Assembly: GCA_030615765.1 (NCBI GenBank)
Contig: JAUWYP010000002.1
Coordinates: 1 to 64,000, forward strand
Reading direction: 5' to 3'
DNA from: Dehalococcoidia bacterium
GTDB taxonomy: Bacteria > Chloroflexota > Dehalococcoidia > SM23-28-2
DNA length: 64,000 nt
Shown: positions 9,443 to 19,094 of the stretch, one piece after another
Numbering within the stretch: the stretch's first letter is position 1
How the letters are laid out: every line of letters begins with the position of its first letter
Translations under genes and position numbers: made by a program
Notes under the pieces: generated by a model
The model's database searches: none
What the model saw: the letters and a program-made list of their open reading frames with translations, nothing else
Told to the model about the DNA's origin: nothing

Positions 9443-10204
9443 TTGGCATCTAAGACGGTGGCAGTGATAGAACAGGAAGCACCCCTATCACAGTTACAGA
9501 CGGCTCTCAGCCTGGAGTTCAAAGACCTCTCCTTGCTCCAACAGGCCTTGGTCCACCGGTCATATCTTAACGAGGCTCGCGTCCCAGGGCTAGAGTCCAA
9601 CGAGCGGCTGGAGTTTCTGGGCGACGCCGCTGTGGGACTCATCGTCTCGCAGAAACTGTGTGCCGACTTTCCCCACCTGAACGAGGGAGACCTCACCCAG
9701 CTCAAAGCCGCTCTCATCCGCTGGGAGACCCTGGCTCGCGCTGCTGAAAGGCTCTCCCTGGGCGATTATCTCCTCTTGGGCCGCGGCGAGAAACAGAGCG
9801 GCGGCCAGCAGAGACCCTCCAACCTGGCCTGCGCCTTTGAGGCGCTGGTGGGAGCGGTCTTACTGGACAGCGGCCTGCGCAAGACCAGGGCCCTGGTGCT
9901 GCGCTGCCTCAAACCAGAGCTTGCCCAGATAGCGACCGGAAAGGTAGCCCTGGACAGCAAGTCGCGGCTGCAACAGGTGGTGCAGACGCGCTGGCAGGCA
10001 ATGCCGTCCTACAAAACGGTAGCCGCTGAGGGACCAGACCACACCAAGGTGTTCACCGTGGAGGTGATGGTGGGCGATCGGGCTCTGGGTCGCGGCCGGG
10101 GGAGAAGCAAGAAGGAGGCAGAGAACAAGGCTGCCCAGCAAGCCCTAAAGGCTATCGACGCTGGCGGGCCCGCTCCCTGCCAGGCAAGTGAGCTATGTAC
10201 CTAA
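9443..10204 (+). CDS. rnc: Ribonuclease III
   Basis: This endonuclease cleaves double-stranded RNA and matures rRNA precursors. The catalytic domain has the RNase III signature NERLEFLGDAAVGLIVS and the second acidic cluster AFEALVGAVLLDSG. A C-terminal double-stranded RNA-binding domain runs from about residue 170 to 245, with GRGRGRSKKEAENKAAQQALKAI. Length is 253 residues. The start is uncertain: TTG 9443 (used here) and in-frame GTG codons at 9458 and 9464 all lack a strong Shine-Dalgarno sequence. The 3' end overlaps the smc start by ten bases, implying translational coupling. Confidence 0.95.
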   Translation: MASKTVAVIEQEAPLSQLQTALSLEFKDLSLLQQALVHRSYLNEARVPGLESNERLEFLGDAAVGLIVSQKLCADFPHLNEGDLTQLKAALIRWETLARAAERLSLGDYLLLGRGEKQSGGQQRPSNLACAFEALVGAVLLDSGLRKTRALVLRCLKPELAQIATGKVALDSKSRLQQVVQTRWQAMPSYKTVAAEGPDHTKVFTVEVMVGDRALGRGRGRSKKEAENKAAQQALKAIDAGGPAPCQASELCT

Positions 10205-13200
10205 AGCGACTAGAGATCCAGGGATTCAAGAGCTTCGCTACCCGAACTGCCTTTGAGCTCGGGCCGGGCACTACCACCATTGTCGGCCCCAACGGGGTCG
10301 GCAAGAGCAATGTGGCCGACGCCCTCCGCTGGGTCCTGGGCGAGACGAGCGGCCGCCTTCTCAGAGCTCGCAAGCTAGAAGACGTCATCTTCAGCGGCAG
10401 CTCCCGCCGCGGTGCCTCCAACGCGGCCGAGGTGACCATCACCCTTGACAACAGCGACGGCTGGCTTCCCCTCGATTTCACCGAGGTAGCGATCACCCGC
10501 CGAGGTCGCCGCTCCGGCGATAGCGACTACTTCATCAACCGCAAGCGGGTCCGCCTAAAGGACATCACCGACCTTCTCATGCGAGCCAGCGCCAGCCAGA
10601 GTAGCTACGCGATCATCGGCCAGGGCCTGGTAGAGACTATCCTCAACCTCCGCCCCGAGGAGCGCCGCTTCCTCCTGGAGGAGGCCGCCGACGTGCAGCG
10701 CTATCGCCTCAAGATCGAGGAGGCTCAGAATCGTCTGGCGGCCACCCGCGACAACATGGAGCGCGCGCAGTTCCTGGTCGACGAGATAGCGCCTCGCCTG
10801 TCCCAGCTCGAACGGCAAGCGCGACGAGCCTCCCGCCACGGGCAGCTATCGCAGGAGCTCACAGACGCCCTGGGAGCCTGGTACAGCCACCTCTGGCAGG
10901 AGGACCGGGAAGCACTGACAACGGCCCGACAGGCTCTCGACCGCTGCCAGCAGGACCAGGCCCGGGCCGAGGCGGAGATCAAGACCTGGGAGGAGCAGCT
11001 GGCGGCAGCAAGGGAAGAACTGGCCAGGAAGCGCTCGGCCATCGCCGACCGCGCCGTCCAGCACCAGCGCCTCAGCGAGCAGGTGAACCGCGTGCAGCAG
11101 CGCATCGCCGTCGCCCATCAGCAGCACAGCGGCGTGATCGGCCGGCGTCAGCAGCTCAAGCTAGAGCTGGAGGCCCTGGAAAAGGAGATGCTCAATCTGG
11201 CCCGAACCTCAGTGGAGAGCAGCCGCCGCAGGGCCGCCCTGGACGAGGAGCTGGAGGCAGGCCGCCGCGCCCTCAGCCAAGCACAGCAGGAGATGGAGAG
11301 CCTCGAACAGGAGGCCTCCGGCATGCAGCGGCAGGCAGCGACAGGTGAGGAGAAGGCCGCCCGCACCCGCGCCGGCGTAAGCGATGTCGAGGCGCAACTG
11401 CGCAACGTGGCTGACACCCGCTCGCACCTGGAGGAGGAGGGCTCCCAGCAGGAGGAACGCCGCCAGGCCCTCGTATCGCAGATGGCGGAGGCGGCGCGCA
11501 ACCTGAGCAGGTATCGGGCCGAGGAGAAACGCCAGAATGAAGGCATGGTGGCCGCTCTTCAGGAGCAGGATGCCCTGAAGAGCCGTCTGGAGAAGAGCCA
11601 GACCTCCCTCGTGGCTTTGCAGGAGAGCTGCCGCCTGCGCGATCTGGAGATAGAGCGCCTTGAGGCCCGCCTCGGCGTCCTCACCGACGCCCAGCAGGCC
11701 TGCGATGCCCAAACACGGGCCGGTGCCCCCGTCCTGGAGACCGTCGACTCTCAGTTGCACGGCCTCCTGGGAGTGGTGAGCAGCCTCATTCGCGTACCCA
11801 AGGGTCTGGAACGAGCCATCGAGGCCGCTCTGGCCGAGAACCTCCAGGCGATGTTGGTGGAGCGCCAGAAGGATGCCCTGGCCGTTGTGCAGGACCTGGC
11901 CAGGCAAGAGGCAGGACGGGTGGTCATCTTCCCTCTGGACAGCCTCAAAGAAGTCTACCCCCTCAACATCATGAAGGAACAGGGGGTCGTGGGCGTCGCC
12001 AGCCAGCTGGTGAAGTGCGACGGACGTTACCGCAAGGTGATCGATACCCTCCTGGGCCGCACCATCGTCGTGGAGGACCTGGATATCGCTCTACGTGTCC
12101 TGCGGCGAGGGATGGGCAGCGTGGTGACCCGCGACGGCATCCTCCTTCACCCTGTGGGTTCCATCAGCACCGGCCGTCCCACCAGCGAGGGCAATATCTT
12201 CGCCCGCCAGCAGGAGCTGAGCTCCATACCGAAAGCCATCGAGAGACTGGTCCGGTCCCGCCAGGCGGCCGAGGAGGAGATGGAACGGCTCCGCTCCCGC
12301 ATCGCCGAGGACGAGAGCGCCCTGCGAGAGGCAGCCCAAACCCTGGCCACCCTCCAGGAGCAGCGGATGCAGGCCCAGGATGCCATCGCCGAGGACCGCC
12401 CCCTGCTGGCCCAGCTGCGAGGCGAGCTGCGCTGGCTTATCACCAGCCAGCGGCGGTCGACTAAGCAAGCAGCATCTCTGGCCCAGCAAGACCAGCGCCT
12501 GCGGGAGGAGAGAGAACAACTGCTGGCCGAAGCCGCTGAGTCCCAAGAGGTGACCCAGTATCTGCGCTCGGCGGCCAGCCTGTTCGGCGAGCGCCGACAG
12601 ACCCTGTTGCAAAGGGTCACCGAGTGCAGCACCAAGGTGGCCTCCCTGGATGGCGAGCTGCGCTCCCTAAACACCCTGCAGGAAACGCGCCAGACTACCC
12701 TGACCAAGCTGGACGGCGAGATGAGCGCCAAGCAGGCCGAGCTGCGCGGGATCGAGATGGAAAGCACCTCCCTCACCGGAAACGTCGAGGCCGACTGGCG
12801 AGAGGTGGAGAATCTTACGCGGGAACTCAAGATCTACAGCGAGGAGGTAGAGCCCGCCCAGCGGGCCATTACCGCGCTGGAGAGCCAGGAGCGAGAGCAC
12901 CAAGCCAAGGAGACCTCCGCCCGCAGCCATCTGCTGGCTGCCGAACGCCAGCGCCTGGAAGCGGAGGCGGAGGTGCATCGCCGCCTGGACGACCTCGATA
13001 GCCTGCGCCAGCGCATCGAGGCCGACGGCCTGACGCTAACCGATGGGAGCGAGGTGGCACCAGCACCCATGCCCGCGCCTGAATCACCTGCCTTGCTGCC
13101 CAGCGGCGATGGCAATGGCGACGGCCAAACCAGCCGCCTGCCGCCGGTGGCCGGTGGGGCAATCATCGACCCCCAGCCTATGCAGGAGCGCATCCAGCGC

Positions 13201-13830
13201 CTGCGCTCCCAGCTACGATCGGTGGGCCCGGTCAACCCTGAGGCCGAGGCCGAGTACAATGAGCTGAAAGAGCGCCACACCTTCTTTACCTCTCAGCTCA
13301 CCGACCTGGCCGCAGGCGAGCGTTCCCTCTTTCAGGCTATCGACGAACTGGACGAGATCATTTGCGAGCGCTTCAAGGCCACCTTCCAAGACGTGGCCCA
13401 GCGGTTCAGCCGCTACTTCACCACCTTCTTCGGCGGCGGCAAGGCCAAGCTCGTCCTCACCACGCCGGAAGACTATCGCACCTCCGGCGTGGACATCGCC
13501 GCTCAGCCGCCCGGCAAGCGCCTGCAAAGCTTGAGTATGCTCTCGGGTGGCGAGAAGGCTCTCACGGCGGTGTCTCTCCTGTTCGCCCTGCTGCAGACGA
13601 ACCCCTCGCCCTTCTGCGTCCTGGACGAGGTAGACGCCATGCTGGACGAGGCCAATGTGGGCCGCTTCGTCGCCGCCCTCCAAGAGCTGGCCCAGCACAG
13701 CCAGTTCATCATCATCACCCACAATCGCCGCACCATCGAGACGGCCGACAGCATATACGGCGTCTCCATGGGTGACGACTGCATCTCTCGCGTCCTCTCC
13801 CTGCGCCTGAGCGACGTCCCCTCTAACTAG
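10195..13830 (+). CDS. smc: Chromosome segregation protein SMC
   Basis: A full-length SMC ATPase of 1211 residues, the core of the SMC-ScpAB complex that compacts and individualises chromosomes. Residues 1-160 hold the N-terminal ATPase half, with FKSFATRT and Walker A GPNGVGKSNVADALRWVLGE. Long coiled coils (about 170-510 and 670-1010) flank a hinge at about 522-661. The C-terminal half has the ABC signature LSGGEKALTAVSLLFALL near 1115 and Walker B VLDEVDAMLDEANVGRF near 1141. A low-complexity linker rich in Pro, Ala and Gly sits near 950-985 in the C-terminal coil. ScpA and ScpB are not in the window. Confidence 0.97.
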   Translation: MYLKRLEIQGFKSFATRTAFELGPGTTTIVGPNGVGKSNVADALRWVLGETSGRLLRARKLEDVIFSGSSRRGASNAAEVTITLDNSDGWLPLDFTEVAITRRGRRSGDSDYFINRKRVRLKDITDLLMRASASQSSYAIIGQGLVETILNLRPEERRFLLEEAADVQRYRLKIEEAQNRLAATRDNMERAQFLVDEIAPRLSQLERQARRASRHGQLSQELTDALGAWYSHLWQEDREALTTARQALDRCQQDQARAEAEIKTWEEQLAAAREELARKRSAIADRAVQHQRLSEQVNRVQQRIAVAHQQHSGVIGRRQQLKLELEALEKEMLNLARTSVESSRRRAALDEELEAGRRALSQAQQEMESLEQEASGMQRQAATGEEKAARTRAGVSDVEAQLRNVADTRSHLEEEGSQQEERRQALVSQMAEAARNLSRYRAEEKRQNEGMVAALQEQDALKSRLEKSQTSLVALQESCRLRDLEIERLEARLGVLTDAQQACDAQTRAGAPVLETVDSQLHGLLGVVSSLIRVPKGLERAIEAALAENLQAMLVERQKDALAVVQDLARQEAGRVVIFPLDSLKEVYPLNIMKEQGVVGVASQLVKCDGRYRKVIDTLLGRTIVVEDLDIALRVLRRGMGSVVTRDGILLHPVGSISTGRPTSEGNIFARQQELSSIPKAIERLVRSRQAAEEEMERLRSRIAEDESALREAAQTLATLQEQRMQAQDAIAEDRPLLAQLRGELRWLITSQRRSTKQAASLAQQDQRLREEREQLLAEAAESQEVTQYLRSAASLFGERRQTLLQRVTECSTKVASLDGELRSLNTLQETRQTTLTKLDGEMSAKQAELRGIEMESTSLTGNVEADWREVENLTRELKIYSEEVEPAQRAITALESQEREHQAKETSARSHLLAAERQRLEAEAEVHRRLDDLDSLRQRIEADGLTLTDGSEVAPAPMPAPESPALLPSGDGNGDGQTSRLPPVAGGAIIDPQPMQERIQRLRSQLRSVGPVNPEAEAEYNELKERHTFFTSQLTDLAAGERSLFQAIDELDEIICERFKATFQDVAQRFSRYFTTFFGGGKAKLVLTTPEDYRTSGVDIAAQPPGKRLQSLSMLSGGEKALTAVSLLFALLQTNPSPFCVLDEVDAMLDEANVGRFVAALQELAQHSQFIIITHNRRTIETADSIYGVSMGDDCISRVLSLRLSDVPSN

Positions 13831-13928
13831 CGCCCTCATTTCTCACTCGGATGGCGACCTCTGCTTGATCGACTCCCCGGTCGATACTATGATCCAACAA
13901 GGCATCCCCTGGCCCCAGGAGGTAGCAT

Positions 13929-14882
13929 CTGTTCAAGCACTTCGGACGCTCTCCACAGGATGAAGAAAAGACCACCGCCGCCCTCGACCGCACCCGCCGC
14001 ACCTGGTTCCGCCGCGTAGCCGGACTCTTCGAGCGCTCCCGCATCGACGATGAGCTCTGGGAGGAGCTAGAGGAACTCCTTATCGCTGCCGATGTCGGTG
14101 TGGCCACCACCGCCAGGCTCATCGAACGCCTCCAGGCTCGGGCGAAGGACGAAGGGATGAAGCAGCCCGAGCAGGCTCGCCAGGGTCTCGAGGAGGAGCT
14201 GACAGCCATCCTGGCCGTGGAGGGCGGCGGCGGCCAGCTCTGGGGCAAGGACGCGGGAACTCTTGCCGCCAAGCCGGCCGTCATCCTGGTGGTAGGGGTG
14301 AACGGCAGCGGCAAGACCACGAGCATCGCCAAGCTGGCCTGGAGCCTGAAGAGCGAGGGCAAGCGGGTGATCCTGGCCGCCGCCGACACCTTCCGCGCCG
14401 CCGCCATCGATCAGCTATGCCAGTGGGGGGAGCGGGTGCAGGCGGAGGTGGTGGCCCACCAGCAAGGGGCCGACCCCGGTGCCGTGGTCTTCGACACCCT
14501 CACGGCCGCCCAACGCCGGGGCGCCGACGCAGTGATCATCGATACGGCCGGTCGCCTTCACACCAAGGTCAACCTGATGGAGGAGCTGCGCAAGGTCCAG
14601 CGGGTGATCCAGCGCAAGGACCCTTCGGGCCCCCATGAAGTTCTGCTGGTTCTGGACGCCACCACCGGCCAGAACGCCCTCCTCCAGGCCAGGCACTTCA
14701 CCGAGGCGGTGCAGGTGACGGGCCTTTTCCTGGCCAAGCTGGACGGCACGGGCAAGGGCGGCATTGTTTTCGCCATCTGCGACCAGCTGGGCATCCCCGT
14801 GCGATTCGTGGGCAGCGGCGAGCGGCCGGAGGACCTGGCCCCCTTTGTGGCCGAGGAGTTCGTGGAGGCCCTTTTCGCCTAG
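13929..14882 (+). CDS. ftsY: Signal recognition particle receptor FtsY (proposed CTG start)
   Basis: The membrane-associated SRP receptor GTPase that delivers ribosome-nascent-chain complexes to SecYEG. The NG domain shows VVGVNGSGKTTSIAKLA near residue 123, AADTFRAAAIDQL, VIIDTAGRLHTKVNLM and LAKLDGTGKGG. The ORF track starts at GTG 14100, which would delete most of the N domain. The frame is open upstream to a TAG at 13923 and reads (L/M)FKHFGRSPQDEEKTTAALDRTRRTW, as FtsY N-termini do. The only plausible initiator is CTG 13929, six bases after AGGAGGT. This gives 317 residues, normal for a short FtsY without a long acidic A domain. Confidence 0.9.
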   Translation: MFKHFGRSPQDEEKTTAALDRTRRTWFRRVAGLFERSRIDDELWEELEELLIAADVGVATTARLIERLQARAKDEGMKQPEQARQGLEEELTAILAVEGGGGQLWGKDAGTLAAKPAVILVVGVNGSGKTTSIAKLAWSLKSEGKRVILAAADTFRAAAIDQLCQWGERVQAEVVAHQQGADPGAVVFDTLTAAQRRGADAVIIDTAGRLHTKVNLMEELRKVQRVIQRKDPSGPHEVLLVLDATTGQNALLQARHFTEAVQVTGLFLAKLDGTGKGGIVFAICDQLGIPVRFVGSGERPEDLAPFVAEEFVEALFA

Positions 14883-14900
14883 CGCGAAGTTAGCGATGCG

Positions 14901-17321
14901 ATGCTAGAAACGCTGACTTGGTGGGCGGCGGCCATGCTGGTGGGACTGATCGCCCTCCCCATAACCTTCGTTTTCTTCCATCGTCTGCCCGACCGCGGCT
15001 ACGCCTTCACCAAGGTTATCGGCCTGCTACTGGTAAGCTATTGTCTCTGGATTGGCGCCACCCTGGGCCTATTCCCCAACAGCCGCGGCTCCATCATCCT
15101 CATCCTGATCCTCTTAGCCCTCCCTTCGGCCGCCCTAGCCGCGCGCCACCGTCAGGAGCTGAGCGCCTTCCTCCGCGCTGGCTGGCCCTATCTCCTGCTG
15201 GTAGAGGGCCTTTTCCTCTCCGCCTTCGCCCTGGCCGTCTATCTGCGCTCCTTCGCCCCCGAGATCCAGTGGGGCGAGAAGCCCTTCGAGCTAGCCTTCG
15301 TCAACGCCATCAACCGCAGCGAGCTCTTCCCGCCTGACGACCCCTGGCTCTCCGGCTATTCCATCAGCTACTACTACTTCGGCTATCTCATCGCCTCCAC
15401 CCTGACCAAGCTGACCGGCCTGGGGGTCAACGTCACCTTCTACCTCACCCTGTCGCTGGTGGCGGCGCTGGCGGCTACCGCCGTCTTCGGAGTCGTCTAC
15501 AACCTGCTGGCCTCCGCTCGAAAGACCACGGAAAAGGCCCTGGCAGCGGCCCCGAAGCTGATGCCGCGAGTGGCCATCTTCGGTCTGGTGGCGGCCGGAC
15601 TGCTTCTTCTGGTGTCCAACCTGGAGGGCGTGTTCGAGATGCTGGCCGCCCACGGCATCGGCTCGTCCACCTTCTACGAATGGGTAGGGGTCTACAATCT
15701 GACCGGTCCCGAGTCCACCGACGAGTGGTACCCCACCAAGGACTGGTGGTGGTGGCGAGCGACCCGCATAGGCTCCGCCTGGGACATCCAGGAGTTCCCC
15801 TTCTTCAGCTTCCACTTTGGAGATCTCCACCCCCATGTCCTCGCCCTCCCCTTCACCATCACCGCTGTGGCCATCGCCTTCCAGCTATTCCGCTCCGGCG
15901 ACGGCCTGGACAGCCTCTGGATCATCCGTCATCCCTGGCGCTTCCTGTTCACGGCCCTGGCCATCGGCGCCCTGGGCTTCCTCAACCTGTGGGACCTGCC
16001 CACCTTCTTCTTCCTGGTGGTGGTGATCGCTCTCATGACCAACTGGCGGCGGGAGGGGCGTCTTAACCTTCGCGCTGTGTGGGATACAGCCTCCTTTGCC
16101 TCATCTCTGGCCATCGTGGCCGTCCTCCTCTACCTGCCCTTCTACCTTGCCTTCGACAGCAGCGCCGAAGGACCGGCGCTAGTGGAGACGGCCACCCGGC
16201 CGGGCCATGCGCCTATCAATTCCACCGTCACCCGTCCCGGCCACTTCCTCATGGTCTGGCTGCCCCTCGTGTGGCTGGGCTTGTCGCTGGTAGTGGCACG
16301 CATCCTTGTCCGGCCCTGGCCTCGCCTGCGCCCGTCCATGGTTGCCCTGTCTGTGCTCCCCTGGCTGGCCCCCCTGGCCATCTGGGCCTTCTTGATATTG
16401 GTAACGCGCGGCCCCGGCGGCTTCGCCGACGAACTGACCACCCGCGGCCCCAGTTGGGGAACCCTTCTTATGCTGGCCGCGTTCTTGGCGGCCGCTGGCT
16501 TCGCCCTGGCCCGCGAACTCTTCCGCGAACACGAGAATGAGGACGTGAGGCGAACTTACCTGTTCGCCCTGACCGTCGTAGGCCTGGGCCTTCTCCTCAT
16601 CCTGGGACCCGAACTGTACTGGATTCAAGACGTCTTCCACTTTCGAGTCAACACCGTCTTTAAGCTGTACTACCAGGCCTGGATGCTTCTGAGCATCGGC
16701 GGCGCCGTGGGCCTGTACTACCTCACCGTCCACTGGCGGCCGACGCGGCCGGCCATCGCCTTGGCCCGCCTTTGCTGGGCCAGCCTCACCGTCATCATCA
16801 TCGCCACCTCCCTGGTCTACACGGTGGCCGCCACCTTCGACCGAACCGGCGGCTTTACCAACGCCCAGCGTATGGACGGCTACGTTCACGTGCAGGTGTA
16901 CCACCCCGACGAGTACGAGGCCATCCGCTGGCTGAACGATAACGTGAGGGGCACCCCGGTCATCCTCGAGGCGGTGGGCGACGCCTACAGCGATTATGCC
17001 CGCATCTCCTCCCGCACTGGTCTGCCTACGGTGCTAGGCTGGCCTGGCCACGAACGCACATGGCGGGGCTCGGACGAACCACTCAATGGCCGTCAGGAAG
17101 ATGTTGCCCGAGCTTACACCACCAGCAGCCCACGGGAAGCAAGAGAGGTCTTGCAAAAGTACAACGTCGAGTACGTATACGTCGGTCATTTGGAGAAGGA
17201 GGCCTACGGCACGGCAGGACTGGCCAAGTTCGGCACCTTTATGGAGGTGGCCTTCCGCAACGAAACCGTCACCATCTATCGAATGCCTCGGGAGGTACAA
17301 ACCGTTGTCAGCGCCCCCTAG
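14901..17321 (+). CDS. DUF2298 (Chlor_Arch_YYY) multi-pass membrane protein
   Basis: An 806-residue membrane protein with a dozen or more hydrophobic helices. The tyrosine-rich stretch SGYSISYYYFGYLIASTLTKLTG near residues 150-172 is the hallmark of DUF2298/Chlor_Arch_YYY proteins, known from Chloroflexota and archaea. The fold is related to GT-C glycosyltransferases, but the substrate is unknown. A soluble C-terminal part (from about 660) contains PDEYEAIRWLNDNVRGTPVILEAVGDAYSDYARISSRTGLP. The gene follows ftsY by 18 bases and is followed by two more GT-C-like genes, suggesting a shared role in envelope glycan or lipid-linked sugar chemistry. Confidence 0.88.
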   Translation: MLETLTWWAAAMLVGLIALPITFVFFHRLPDRGYAFTKVIGLLLVSYCLWIGATLGLFPNSRGSIILILILLALPSAALAARHRQELSAFLRAGWPYLLLVEGLFLSAFALAVYLRSFAPEIQWGEKPFELAFVNAINRSELFPPDDPWLSGYSISYYYFGYLIASTLTKLTGLGVNVTFYLTLSLVAALAATAVFGVVYNLLASARKTTEKALAAAPKLMPRVAIFGLVAAGLLLLVSNLEGVFEMLAAHGIGSSTFYEWVGVYNLTGPESTDEWYPTKDWWWWRATRIGSAWDIQEFPFFSFHFGDLHPHVLALPFTITAVAIAFQLFRSGDGLDSLWIIRHPWRFLFTALAIGALGFLNLWDLPTFFFLVVVIALMTNWRREGRLNLRAVWDTASFASSLAIVAVLLYLPFYLAFDSSAEGPALVETATRPGHAPINSTVTRPGHFLMVWLPLVWLGLSLVVARILVRPWPRLRPSMVALSVLPWLAPLAIWAFLILVTRGPGGFADELTTRGPSWGTLLMLAAFLAAAGFALARELFREHENEDVRRTYLFALTVVGLGLLLILGPELYWIQDVFHFRVNTVFKLYYQAWMLLSIGGAVGLYYLTVHWRPTRPAIALARLCWASLTVIIIATSLVYTVAATFDRTGGFTNAQRMDGYVHVQVYHPDEYEAIRWLNDNVRGTPVILEAVGDAYSDYARISSRTGLPTVLGWPGHERTWRGSDEPLNGRQEDVARAYTTSSPREAREVLQKYNVEYVYVGHLEKEAYGTAGLAKFGTFMEVAFRNETVTIYRMPREVQTVVSAP

Positions 17322-17336
17322 GGTGGCAGCGAGGCG

Positions 17337-19094
17337 ATGGCGCTCATGAGCGAACGCCCCGATGACACCCTATCGACTGAGCCTTCGGGAACAATAGCTG
17401 GGGCATCACCAACAGCGCCCGCCCTGTCCATCAGCCTGGAGACGGTCATCTGGCTGACCGTTATCGGCTTGGCCGCCGCTCTGCGCTTGGCCCGCCTGGA
17501 TCACCTCCCGCTGGGCATCGACGAGAGCGTCCGCGCCTTCGCCGCCTGGCAGACCTCCCAGGGCGATACCCCCGCCAACTGGCCGGGGGACATGACCGCC
17601 TCTCTCACTGCCTACTTCTTCTCCATCTTCGGCTCCAGCGATCTTCTAGCCCGTCTGGTGCCGGCCCTGGCCGGGGCGGCCCTGGTCGCCCTGTTCTGGC
17701 CCCTATCACGATATGTGGGCGGTGCTGCCCTGGCGGCGGCGGGTCTAGTCACCTTCTCGCCCCTCCTCGTGCATGTCTCCCGTAGCGGCCTGCCTTACAG
17801 TGTCGGCAGTCTTCTCTCTCTGGGCATGGTCCTATCTCTCTTCGCCTACCTGCGGACACAGCGGCCTCTCTATCTCTTCGTGCTGGTCATCAGCCTGGGC
17901 CTGGCGCTGGGCAGCGACCCCGTTTCCACTTCTACGGGCCTCATCGTGGTGGCCTTCCTGATCTACGAGATGGGCTGGCGGCGAAGCCAGGACGTGCTCG
18001 CGGCCGTCGGGCCCATCAGGCAGAACCCAGTCCTGATCATCAGCGGTCTGCTCTTCTTCCTGGGAGCGTTGGAGCTGGGCGTCACCCACTTCGGCACCTC
18101 CGTCGATCGCCTTAGCCTGCCCGGCCTACGCCAGTGGGTGGACATGTTTGCCCTGCCGCGCGATGGCCTGCCCTGGCACTTCCATCCCGGCATACTGACG
18201 AGCTACGAAGCGCTGCTGTTTCTTCTGGGCGGGTCAGCCTACCTGTGGCTCCTGAGCCGCTGGATCGCCTCCAGAGGCGAGGATATCTCCCTCTTTCAGC
18301 GCTTTCTCTTCTTCTGGGCCAGCGGCGCCGCCGTTATCATCGCCATCACCACCCGTCGCGAGGCAGGGCAGCTCGTCCTCCTCGTCCTGCCCCTTGCTCT
18401 CCTGGCCGGTAGCTGGCTGGAGACGATAGCCGCCGAGACCGATCCCGCCTCCCTCCGCCGGGCGGCCCCTTACCTGGTGCCTGTGCTTGTCCTGGCCGCC
18501 TACATAGCGTTTGTCCTTAGTCAGTGGGCTCAGGCCGGCGAGGTGGGATCGGCAGGCGAGAGCATAAGGGTGATCCTTGCCCTAGCGGGCGCGATAGCCC
18601 TGATATGGATCACCTGGAATATGCTGGGCCGTCAGGCGACCGCCAGCTCGCTGGCCCTGGCGCTGGTGCTGCTGGCGGTCTTAGCGATCCACGGCTCCAC
18701 GTCTGTAATGTACGGCCGGGGCACCGAGTTTCTGGCCGACGAGCGAGTCGACCCCAGCGTCTTCCAGTTGCAGGAGCGGCTAGCCGCCTTTGAGGCGGAG
18801 ACGCCTGGGCCGATCGCTGTCCACGATTCGTTTCTTCCCTCGCTGGGGTGGTATCTACGGGATGTGAACGGCGTAGTCTTTGCGCCCTCACCGGCGGCGG
18901 ACGCCGTAGCTATTGTGACTCTGCCCGGCGAATCAGCCCCCTCCGGCTACCGCTGGCAGAGGACGTGGCCCATCGTCGAAGGCTGGCTGCCTCACTCCGT
19001 CGATCCCCTCGACTGGTGGCGATGGCTGGTTTACCGTCAGCCCTGGGGTGACTTATCATCCAGGGAAGCGGACCTACTGGTGAGGATCGAATGA
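17337..19094 (+). CDS. GT39/ArnT-like membrane glycosyltransferase family protein
   Basis: A 585-residue protein with about eleven hydrophobic segments. An acidic motif in the first extracytoplasmic loop, LPLGIDESVRAFAAWQ, occupies the position of the catalytic Asp/Glu of GT-C (GT39/PMT) enzymes. DLLARLVPALAGAALVALFWPLSRYVGG matches the following conserved helices. GT39 enzymes transfer sugars from polyprenyl phosphate on the outer face of the membrane. No acceptor can be assigned. An in-frame ATG at 17346 is an alternative start. The stop overlaps the next ATG (ATGA), so translation of the two is coupled. Confidence 0.8.
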   Translation: MALMSERPDDTLSTEPSGTIAGASPTAPALSISLETVIWLTVIGLAAALRLARLDHLPLGIDESVRAFAAWQTSQGDTPANWPGDMTASLTAYFFSIFGSSDLLARLVPALAGAALVALFWPLSRYVGGAALAAAGLVTFSPLLVHVSRSGLPYSVGSLLSLGMVLSLFAYLRTQRPLYLFVLVISLGLALGSDPVSTSTGLIVVAFLIYEMGWRRSQDVLAAVGPIRQNPVLIISGLLFFLGALELGVTHFGTSVDRLSLPGLRQWVDMFALPRDGLPWHFHPGILTSYEALLFLLGGSAYLWLLSRWIASRGEDISLFQRFLFFWASGAAVIIAITTRREAGQLVLLVLPLALLAGSWLETIAAETDPASLRRAAPYLVPVLVLAAYIAFVLSQWAQAGEVGSAGESIRVILALAGAIALIWITWNMLGRQATASSLALALVLLAVLAIHGSTSVMYGRGTEFLADERVDPSVFQLQERLAAFEAETPGPIAVHDSFLPSLGWYLRDVNGVVFAPSPAADAVAIVTLPGESAPSGYRWQRTWPIVEGWLPHSVDPLDWWRWLVYRQPWGDLSSREADLLVRIE

